Virus record (IMG/VR): IMGVR_UViG_3300032315_000497
Location: 1 to 22,812 of that record
DNA: 22,812 nt
Source of the DNA: a virus
Strand: one strand, 5' to 3'
The notes beneath the pieces were generated by a model. It was given only the letters and a program-made list of their open reading frames with translations, ran no database searches and was not told where the DNA came from. Below, piece after piece: positions 1 to 6,105 of the stretch (its first letter is position 1; every line of letters begins with the position of its first letter). Both the position numbers and the translations under genes were made by a program.

Positions 1-1129
1 GACCATTAAATGTGAATATAGAATTGTTTGTTGAGCTGTTTGCTATAATTCTAACATTTCTTGTTAGGTTAATTATCTCAACCTCAGTCCCTGCATGAAT
101 TGTTTTTGCATTTGTTAAACCTGCGGAAATTGTAATACCTGTTCCAACTGCGTTAGCGTTTAGTGTTCTTAAGTCAAAAGCCGCTACGGATGCTGTAGTT
201 GGTGCTATACATATATTATCACCATTTAACCAGCCTGTGCTTGTCGTTGTGGTTAAAGAAGTTGCTCCCACAATAGCGTTTGCACCTAATGTTTCTCTAC
301 CTGTTTTAGCCGCACCACATGTTTGGAATGTATGTAACATTCTTAAATTTAATTGAATTTGGTTTGCAGAAGCACAGTTAAATTGAAGCAAAGCAGAAGA
401 TGTTGAAGGAATAGGAGTTCCAGCCGTTCCAATGGTAAATGTTCCACCGCCACCAACATTGACATTTCCACCAACAATAAGCTGATATGCTGTGCTAGCA
501 GCAACGCCATAAGCTAAAGTTCCTCTTGTGCCTATCTCAACCGCATTATTGGCAACTGTTCCGTAAACTGTAGCAGCTGTTTCATTCATTGTAACTGTAT
601 AAGCTGCAAATGTAGCAGCGGCAGTATGTTCACCACCAATTAACATCGTATCGCCAGCAGCAGGAGCGCCTGTTGTTGTTGTAAGTAAAGCTCTTGACCA
701 GTTATTTACAGTAGCGTTTCTATATACAGTAACCGCACCAGCAACAGATGAAACAATTTCAAAAGTGTAAGATGTGGCTACAACAAGAAGAACAGGGGCA
801 GCAAATTTAAAATATAACCAAAAACCACCTGTAGAAGTTACAGCAGGAACATCAGAGGCATTTATTGTCACAGTAGTTCCAGGAACCGCAACACCAGCAA
901 TAGCAAGCCTAACAGATATAGTTCCACTTGGAGATGCAGTTCTATTCGCTAACTTAACCGCCATTCCTTCGATAGTAATAGCGCCTGGAATAAAAGCCGA
1001 AGATGATACAAAAGATGTAGTAGTTGCTGTTGAAGCGGCTTCACTGTTTAAATACGAAGTTGCATCAACAACACGCCAAGTTCCTGCCGCTGTCCAATTA
1101 CCTGTTTGTCCACTAAATAATATCGCCAT
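1..1129 (-). CDS. Large beta-rich tail fibre / beta-helix protein with G8/CEMIP-like motif (partial, 3' end outside window)
   Basis: Reading the minus strand from the ATG at 1129 gives 376 codons with no stop, so the gene runs off the window edge and only the N-terminal part is seen. The product is rich in Thr, Ala, Gly and Val, with alternating beta-strand patterning. Residues 1-150 look like a jelly-roll or sandwich domain. Further on there is a ladder-like stretch, then G299-W-L-N-G-D304 followed by A-P-T, and about fifty residues later H-A-G-T-E-V and L-T-R-N-V (T356-V359). A W-x-x-G-D then H..EV..LTRN arrangement is typical of G8-domain/CEMIP-type right-handed beta-helix proteins. By position it is a receptor-binding fibre or surface-glycan-acting protein. 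The start overlaps the 68-aa gene by 17 bases. Enzymatic activity is not shown, because any active site would lie beyond the window. Confidence 0.75.
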   Translation of the reverse strand, partial: MAILFSGQTGNWTAAGTWRVVDATSYLNSEAASTATTTSFVSSSAFIPGAITIEGMAVKLANRTASPSGTISVRLAIAGVAVPGTTVTINASDVPAVTSTGGFWLYFKFAAPVLLVVATSYTFEIVSSVAGAVTVYRNATVNNWSRALLTTTTGAPAAGDTMLIGGEHTAAATFAAYTVTMNETAATVYGTVANNAVEIGTRGTLAYGVAASTAYQLIVGGNVNVGGGGTFTIGTAGTPIPSTSSALLQFNCASANQIQLNLRMLHTFQTCGAAKTGRETLGANAIVGATSLTTTTSTGWLNGDNICIAPTTASVAAFDLRTLNANAVGTGITISAGLTNAKTIHAGTEVEIINLTRNVRIIANSSTNNSIFTFNG

Positions 1130-1319
1130 CTAACTCACTCCAATAATTACTAGCTTCTAATTCTGTTTCACTTAACATCTCTGCTAATCTTGTTTCTGTT
1201 GCGTCAATCTCTGGTATTGAAAACTGCTTAAAATAAGGCTCTCTGCTTTCTTCAGTTACCTTTACATAACACTCAAAAACACCATATTGAATTAACTGTG
1301 ATGAAATTTCACTTATCAT
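1113..1319 (-). CDS. Small protein between fibre genes (68 aa), possible fibre accessory
   Basis: The ATG at 1319 forms an ATGA overlap with the stop of the preceding fibre gene, and an AGG lies just upstream. The 68-residue product is acidic and mostly soluble in character, with a helical C-terminal half (residues 35-62, E/L/A-rich) and no signal peptide or membrane segment. I do not recognise a family. Its tight coupling to a fibre gene on each side suggests a role in fibre assembly, folding or attachment, comparable in position to the small tail-fibre assembly proteins of other phages. That role is inference from position only. It overlaps the next fibre gene by 17 bases. Confidence 0.6.
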   Translation of the reverse strand: MISEISSQLIQYGVFECYVKVTEESREPYFKQFSIPEIDATETRLAEMLSETELEASNYWSELDGDII

Positions 1320-1900
1320 GACCTATTCCCTACTAAATAAACATTTGTATCACTTGCAATAAATGAAAGTAAAGTTACCTCATTTGCACCAAGATTAATA
1401 TCCGTATCAACGCCGCCCAAGTTATAAGAACCGCTGAAAGCTAAAGTCCTTCCGCCAGTTCCATCTTGCACTACCTCAATTATATATCCTTGCCTGTTAC
1501 CTGCACTTGGAAGGTTAGTTGGAAAAGCTAAAGTTCTGTTTCCAGCCAACACAACCCTATAGTAATTGTTATCATTTAAACTTATGTTAATTGTAGCTGC
1601 ATCTGTTAATGTAGTTAGCGTTCTTTCATAAGAGCCATTTAAGGTATCACCTGTATCGTTTACCTTTGCATCTAAAGCAGTTTGTAAATCAGTTTGCGCT
1701 GATAATGTTCCTGTGATACCACCCCATGTTGGATTAGGGACGCTTGTAAGATAACCAGCATCATTCGTAAAATAAGAGTTGCCAAGAGTTCCTGAGGCAT
1801 AGCCTACTGTTTGCATTAAAGAACTATCCCAAGCTAACAACTGACTAATAGTATCATCTACTATCGTTACTTCGCCTAATATTAAGCTATATGCTGGCAT
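1316..1900 (-). CDS. Short tail-fibre protein (194 aa)
   Basis: The start chosen is the ATG at 1900, which overlaps the upstream stop as TAATG and has GGAGGG nine bases upstream. A TTG at 1915 would add five residues but has no such support. The product has a central segment with the fibre-like motif LSAQTDLQTALDAKV (residues 66-80), common in phage fibre shafts. A C-terminal domain (about 95-194) contains I-E-V-V-Q-D-G-T-G-G-R-T-L-A-F and ends in beta-strand-rich sequence. The QDGTG-R-TL-F pattern recurs in C-terminal tip domains of many phage fibres. It lacks the head-binding N-terminus seen in the fibre gene at 4815-6086, so it probably assembles onto another fibre or baseplate part. Receptor specificity cannot be read from the sequence. 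Confidence 0.7.
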   Translation of the reverse strand: MPAYSLILGEVTIVDDTISQLLAWDSSLMQTVGYASGTLGNSYFTNDAGYLTSVPNPTWGGITGTLSAQTDLQTALDAKVNDTGDTLNGSYERTLTTLTDAATINISLNDNNYYRVVLAGNRTLAFPTNLPSAGNRQGYIIEVVQDGTGGRTLAFSGSYNLGGVDTDINLGANEVTLLSFIASDTNVYLVGNRS

Positions 1901-2514
1901 TACAAAGCCCTCCAAATTCCAGTTACACTCTGACAGTTAAGGCGATTAGAAAGTATACGAACAGTTAACCCCGAAGAAGGAACATCGCTTTGTATCTCAG
2001 AAGTGTATTGAATACCATTAATCCATATAGAAGGATTGATTAAACGTATCAATGCAGGATTTCTAGCATCAACATGAAACTTACAAGTAAAATTTTCTGA
2101 TACAGAGGAAAAATCATAATCACAAGGCGTAGAGCCATCTGTTATAAATGTTTTATAAATATCACTATCTTGCAAACTATACGCTAAGTTACCTTGAACT
2201 ATAACATCTTCATTGTATCTAAACTCATCTCCTGCAACACCAGTTCCAAGTATTGTTAGGTTTGGGTCAGATTGTCCTGAAGATGCAACAACTGGATTGG
2301 CTGGGTCAGTATTATCAACTGTGATGTTTTCGCCAGCTACAATACTTTCCACCGCACCACTTACTGTATGGTTATCATTCCAATCCGAAGGAAGAACAAT
2401 ATCCGCTAATAAAGTTCCGGGCGCAAAATTACCTAAAGCTATTTGAGCATCTAACTGCGCCTGCGTCCAATCAGTTACAGTATTCGTTTTATTATGTGTT
2501 ACTGTTATTGCCAT
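1900..2514 (-). CDS. Tail-fibre-associated structural protein (204 aa)
   Basis: The ATG at 2514 follows the upstream stop directly (TAAATG), and the ribosome binding site is weak, so translational coupling is likely. The N-terminal region (residues 1-50) includes D-I-V-L-P-S-D-W-N-D-N-H (38-49), a motif seen in many phage fibre and tail proteins. A beta-rich linker follows (G-E-N-I-T-V-D-N-T-D-P-A-N-P-V-V, about 61-76). The C-terminal half (90-204) is a beta-rich globular region with two closely spaced aromatic-rich segments and three cysteines. This looks like a short trimeric fibre or fibre-tip component. Its stop overlaps the next fibre gene by one base. The fibre assignment is well supported by motif and context; its exact location in the virion is not. 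Confidence 0.65.
   Translation of the reverse strand: MAITVTHNKTNTVTDWTQAQLDAQIALGNFAPGTLLADIVLPSDWNDNHTVSGAVESIVAGENITVDNTDPANPVVASSGQSDPNLTILGTGVAGDEFRYNEDVIVQGNLAYSLQDSDIYKTFITDGSTPCDYDFSSVSENFTCKFHVDARNPALIRLINPSIWINGIQYTSEIQSDVPSSGLTVRILSNRLNCQSVTGIWRAL
1908..1913 (-). promoter_or_regulatory. Ribosome binding site deciding the start at 1900
   Basis: GGAGGG on the minus strand sits nine bases before the ATG at 1900 and inside the last codons of the upstream gene. It supports translation from 1900 rather than from the TTG at 1915, which lies upstream of the site. Confidence 0.65.
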
Positions 2515-2739
2515 TTACAAAGTATATAAATTAGGAAACTTTTTATTTATCTCTCCCCATATAGCTTGCTTTGCAGTATCTTCATATCCAGTTATGATAT
2601 CATCAAAAGTTTGCCCGTTTATTGCAAAATCCATCTGGTGATAACATAAATGAGAAATTTCCTCATTTAACAATACCCATTTTATACTAATATTATTAGC
2701 ATCGAGCAATAGTTTTTCTGTTTTAAATTCTAGTTTCAT
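2515..2739 (-). CDS. Small acidic protein between fibre genes (74 aa), function unknown
   Basis: The ATG at 2739 lies one base after the stop of the 626-aa fibre, and the gene ends directly before the next fibre start, so it is embedded in the fibre operon. The product has an N-terminal strand-like part (K-L-E-F-K-T-E-K-L-L-L), a central W-V-L-L-N-E-E-I-S-H-L-C-Y-H segment and a helical C-terminus ending F-P-N-L-Y-T-L. There is no signal peptide or membrane segment. I recognise no family. It is one of three 64-74 aa genes each following a fibre gene, which makes a fibre chaperone or connector possible, but no motif proves it. Confidence 0.6.
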   Translation of the reverse strand: MKLEFKTEKLLLDANNISIKWVLLNEEISHLCYHQMDFAINGQTFDDIITGYEDTAKQAIWGEINKKFPNLYTL

Positions 2740-2740
2740 A

Positions 2741-4621
2741 TTATTGATATGTTATAATTCCCATAATTGAATAAGCCATAGTAATTGCCGAAGCTGTGGC
2801 GGCGTTATCAACATAAGCCCTTGCTGTTAGAGATAAGTTATTAGCAGGTAAATTAGTTGAAATAGTGCCAGATGCTTCGTTTCCTGTGTTTAATCTTCTT
2901 ACAAAATAACCTACATCTGAAGAATTTGGAGTTGCTGTAAATTTAATATAATACATATCTATTGCAGATGTGTTTGCTGGGAAATTAACTCCTAAATCTA
3001 TTTTAGTGCAAGTGCTAGTTCCATCATTGTGCATAATCTGTAAAGTTGTATCTGCTGCGTCCCAGCCTGCAAAAACGCAATTAGTAAACGTAGAAGGCTC
3101 TGCGCTTCCGGGTGCGGCATTGTTATTAAATAATCCTATACCAGCTCTTGAACCGCTTACGTTAACCTCTATCCCGCCTATAAAACCAAATTCAAAACCA
3201 CCCTCACCAGAAGCAGCACCTCTTAAACAATGATATGTGTTTAATCTAAATCCTGTAACCGAACCAGCGCCAGCCGCAGAAACATAATTTAATCTACGAG
3301 TTCCTGTAAATAAATTTGTTGAAGCTATATCTATTGCTGTTGCAGTTCCAGAGCCAACTGTAGTGCAACCAACGTTAGAGCTTCCTGTTGCGTTTGGCAC
3401 AACCCTATTAAACGCAACACCTGTTTGAAATATATTTTGCTGAAGTGCCTTTGCTGTAACCGCTGTAAACGGAGTAGTAAAAGTATTAATTGAAGTTGCT
3501 GTTGCCGCCCCTAAAGTTGGAGTTACTAACGTAGGTGATGTTGCAAATACCAACGAGCCGCTACCTGTTTCATCTGTTACCGCTGATATTAAGTTAGCAC
3601 TTGAAGGAGTTGCTAGAAATGTTAATATTCCTGTGCCTACCGCAGAAGAAGTAAGGTTTTTAGAAGCATCTGTTGTAACTAGCTGTGATGCAGTTAATCC
3701 CGATATTTGAACATCGCCAGTAACTTTAAACTTACCTGTTCCTTTAGGAACGGCAGTTAAATCTATATTAGAACTAGAACCTGTAGCTGTTAATGTGCTT
3801 GCACCAGTTCCACCTGCTATCTGAACATAATCAGCACTTGCAGAGCCTATATTTGTTGTGCCTACAAGAGAAGTTCCAGTTGAACCACCTGCACCAAATA
3901 AAGCAACTTGAGTTCCTGCATTATTATGCACATCAACACCACCTGCACCTGTTGCTCTTATTTCTGGTGAGTTTATCCTTGTGGTAAAAGTAGGCGCATC
4001 TGTCATCGCCACATTACCAGTTCCGCTAATAGAATACTCACCAACTATACCAGAGTTATTAAACAAAACTCTTGTATTCGAACCACTTGTTATAGTTGTA
4101 GTTCCAATTGTTATTCCGCCACCCGAACCAGTTGAAGCTGCAGTTATCAATCCCTTCGCATTTACTGTAATGTTAGCGTTTGTAAACGAACCAACATTCG
4201 CATTTACTGTTGCAAGCGTTAAAGCTGTTGCCCCTGTTGCATCACCTGTATGATTTGCGTTTGAAACCAAACCTGAATATAATGAGTTAACAGCGTTATC
4301 GCCTGTGTTTGTTCCTGAAAGGTTAGAACCTGTTACAGAACCAGAAGCCGCAACAGAAGTTGGGGTTATTGCACCAAGAGTTAAACTTATTGCCGGAGTT
4401 GTTGTTGGGTTAGATACCGAACCAGAAACGCCGTTAGCTGTAGAAACTGAAACTGTAGTTACTGTTCCCGAACCACCACCACCTATTGCAATTCCGCCTG
4501 CCGTTGTGCCATCGCCCAAATAAGCGGCGTTTAAATCAGTATCAAATATAATCTCGGATTGAGCAGGAGTGTTTGCCGTTCTGTTTGCTGTTGTTGTTCT
4601 TGGAAGTTTAAATGTAGCCAT
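2741..4621 (-). CDS. Long Gly/Thr/Ser-rich tail fibre (626 aa)
   Basis: The ATG at 4621 overlaps the upstream stop by one base (TAATG), and GGGAG lies upstream. The N-terminus (residues 1-45) has the pattern R-T-T-T-A-N-R ... Q-S-E-I-I-F-D-T-D ... Y-L-G-D-G-T-T-A-G-G, typical of the attachment end of many phage fibres. A long low-complexity shaft rich in T, G, S, A, V and N follows to about residue 400, including the phrase S-G-T-N-T-G-D, which recurs in phage fibre shafts. The C-terminal 200 residues are more complex, with aromatic residues and Cys, and probably form the receptor-facing tip. It works with the 423-aa fibre upstream and the shorter fibres downstream. Long antisense reading frames inside it reflect its biased codon composition. 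Confidence 0.8.
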   Translation of the reverse strand: MATFKLPRTTTANRTANTPAQSEIIFDTDLNAAYLGDGTTAGGIAIGGGGSGTVTTVSVSTANGVSGSVSNPTTTPAISLTLGAITPTSVAASGSVTGSNLSGTNTGDNAVNSLYSGLVSNANHTGDATGATALTLATVNANVGSFTNANITVNAKGLITAASTGSGGGITIGTTTITSGSNTRVLFNNSGIVGEYSISGTGNVAMTDAPTFTTRINSPEIRATGAGGVDVHNNAGTQVALFGAGGSTGTSLVGTTNIGSASADYVQIAGGTGASTLTATGSSSNIDLTAVPKGTGKFKVTGDVQISGLTASQLVTTDASKNLTSSAVGTGILTFLATPSSANLISAVTDETGSGSLVFATSPTLVTPTLGAATATSINTFTTPFTAVTAKALQQNIFQTGVAFNRVVPNATGSSNVGCTTVGSGTATAIDIASTNLFTGTRRLNYVSAAGAGSVTGFRLNTYHCLRGAASGEGGFEFGFIGGIEVNVSGSRAGIGLFNNNAAPGSAEPSTFTNCVFAGWDAADTTLQIMHNDGTSTCTKIDLGVNFPANTSAIDMYYIKFTATPNSSDVGYFVRRLNTGNEASGTISTNLPANNLSLTARAYVDNAATASAITMAYSIMGIITYQ

Positions 4622-4815
4622 TAGTATCTATCTCCCATATCTATTGTTGTTGAGCCTGTTAGCCAATCCCCCATATCTATTGAGCCGCCTGTTCCGCTAA
4701 CGCTTGTAATAATCCCATTAACAGTTGAAACAATAGAGTTAAACCAAATTAACCATTGAGGCGTTACTAGTTTATCAGTTATTGGTTGCTGTGCTGGAGT
4801 TGATTGAAGTGTCAT
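4621..4815 (-). CDS. Small fibre-linked protein (64 aa)
   Basis: The start is set at the ATG at 4815, which overlaps the upstream fibre stop as TAATG with GGGG just upstream. A TTG at 4845 would add ten residues inside the upstream gene and lacks support. The product opens with T-L-Q-S-T-P-A-Q-Q-P-I-T-D-K and has an aromatic motif P-Q-W-L-I-W-F-N. It ends in two copies of I-D-M-G-D (one ...IDMGDW, one ...IDMGDR), encoded by a 13-base direct repeat. Its small size, aromatic centre and beta-like tail suggest a small structural connector or a cap for the fibre upstream. I know similar short proteins between phage fibre genes, but none with an assigned function. Confidence 0.6.
   Translation of the reverse strand: MTLQSTPAQQPITDKLVTPQWLIWFNSIVSTVNGIITSVSGTGGSIDMGDWLTGSTTIDMGDRY
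4634..4682. repeat. 13-base direct repeat encoding the IDMG motif twice
   Basis: The plus-strand string cccatatctattg occurs at 4634-4646 and again at 4670-4682, offset by 36 bases (12 codons, in frame). It codes for the duplicated I-D-M-G at the C-terminus of the 64-aa protein. The flanking bases are also similar, consistent with a small in-frame duplication. Confidence 0.7.
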
Positions 4816-6086
4816 TATTGATCCCCAAAAGCTATAAATGTGCAATAAGTTCCATCATTACCACCACCATCATCTGTTTTAAAGAATATTCTACAAGCTG
4901 AAGCTGTCGGTGCGGCAGTTGTGCTTATACCAGCCATTGAACCTTGCGCTCCCATAGCTACAGCAGCGTAGTTTGCAGAGGAAAAAGGTGTAGTAAAATT
5001 TACTGTAAAATCACCTGCTCCGTTATCTCCTATAGTAGAAACATTGTAACTAGCTAAAATATTTGGAGTTCCTGTTCCATTAAATACAACCCACGCTTTA
5101 GCTGCCGCAGGGTGAAATTGTTGCCTGCCTGGTGATACATAAGTTGTAGTTGAAGATGCGGCTTCTTGTTGCGCTTGAGATGCGGCTGCAGGTGAACCAT
5201 CAATAATAGGAAGCCCACTTACTTTAGTATATTGCAAAACTTTCCAGTTGCTTGAACCTAAATATTGAACAATAGCCGTATCGCCGTTCGCTGTTGTGAT
5301 ATTCGCACTTCCCGGTATTATTAAGCTTGTTCCGTTATGCGTTAAAGTTAAAACACCTGAGAACCTAATAAAGTATATCGGTTGAGTAGTTGAGGCTGCG
5401 TTACCAAAACCTGTGATAGTTGCTGTTCCTGTAATCAAAGCTGTGTTTGTAGATAAAGTGCCTAAATCCGTTGTTGTAGCTGAAGATATACTTTGTTCTG
5501 TTCCAAAAGTTTCGCTTCCAGGATTAAGAAGTTCCCAACGAGTATTAGCTGAATTATATTCAAGTAAACAAGCAGCCAACGCACCTGGTATATCACCTGC
5601 CCTAAGTGCAACACCACCCTTTTTAGTTATAGTTCTTGCCGTAAGCCCATCAGGTGCAAATGTTGGAGTTGTTGAGGTGTTAGCACCTAAAGCCACAAAA
5701 CCAACTGTAGTTAAATTTGAAAGCGTAACATTCGGTGAATAATCTGCCGTAATAGCATCAACTGTTCCGCCTGCTGTTGCCATTTGAAAAGTTCCTGCTG
5801 GCCCTGTAGCACCCGGCTCATTAGAGATGTTATCTATCGGATAATCATTTTGCTGAACATCGTTCTGGTCAAATAAATCTATTTTATATGTTCCGCTTAA
5901 CCATATCGGTGCTGAACCTTCTGCGTCAAGTATAACTGGGTTTGTGTTTTGAGTCATTAATGATGATGTTGTGTAAGTAGGTTTTGGAGTTGAAGTTCCT
6001 GCCTCATAAGTATACACCTTACCAAAAGCCAGCGGATTTCCGTTGCTATCAAACGCCCTAAATACTGGCACAAATAAAACACCCAT
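4815..6086 (-). CDS. Tail fibre with head/tail-binding N-terminal domain (423 aa)
   Basis: The ATG at 6086 has AAAGGA upstream in the 19-base gap after the large ejection gene. Residues 1-88 match the adaptor-type N-terminus of podovirus fibres and tailspikes (F-V-P-V-F-R-A-F-D-S-N-G-N-P-L; G-K-V-Y-T-Y-E-A-G-T; Y-K-I-D-L-F-D). This part should dock the fibre on the tail hub. A very short collagen-like piece, G-A-T-G-P-A-G (92-98), follows. The middle (100-190) has the common phage-fibre segment ending W-E-L-L-N-P-G. The C-terminal domain (about 315-423) has K-A-W-V-V-F-N-G-T-G-T and A-S-Y-N-V-S-T-I, a frequent fibre-tip fold. This is the only gene in the array with a clear head/tail-binding domain, so it is probably the anchor on which the other fibres assemble. 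No tailspike-type enzymatic beta-helix is visible here. Confidence 0.85.
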   Translation of the reverse strand: MGVLFVPVFRAFDSNGNPLAFGKVYTYEAGTSTPKPTYTTSSLMTQNTNPVILDAEGSAPIWLSGTYKIDLFDQNDVQQNDYPIDNISNEPGATGPAGTFQMATAGGTVDAITADYSPNVTLSNLTTVGFVALGANTSTTPTFAPDGLTARTITKKGGVALRAGDIPGALAACLLEYNSANTRWELLNPGSETFGTEQSISSATTTDLGTLSTNTALITGTATITGFGNAASTTQPIYFIRFSGVLTLTHNGTSLIIPGSANITTANGDTAIVQYLGSSNWKVLQYTKVSGLPIIDGSPAAASQAQQEAASSTTTYVSPGRQQFHPAAAKAWVVFNGTGTPNILASYNVSTIGDNGAGDFTVNFTTPFSSANYAAVAMGAQGSMAGISTTAAPTASACRIFFKTDDGGGNDGTYCTFIAFGDQ

Positions 6087-6105
6087 AATCTATCCTTTAT
6101 TAATG

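Noticed and set aside
774-1133. 119-aa plus-strand open frame over the partial fibre
   Set aside because: It lies antisense to a 376-codon open frame with clear fibre character and coupling to its neighbour. No ribosome binding site or family resemblance was seen.
2970-4523. Several plus-strand open frames of 64-90 aa inside the 626-aa fibre
   Set aside because: They mirror the Thr/Gly/Ala-rich codons of the fibre and show no start signals.
4816-4845. TTG start adding ten residues to the 64-aa gene
   Set aside because: It lies inside the upstream fibre gene with no ribosome binding site; the TAATG overlap at 4815 is the common coupling in this operon.
5789-5813. Collagen-like repeat in the 423-aa fibre
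   Set aside because: Only about two G-x-y triplets are present, too few to form a collagen stem.
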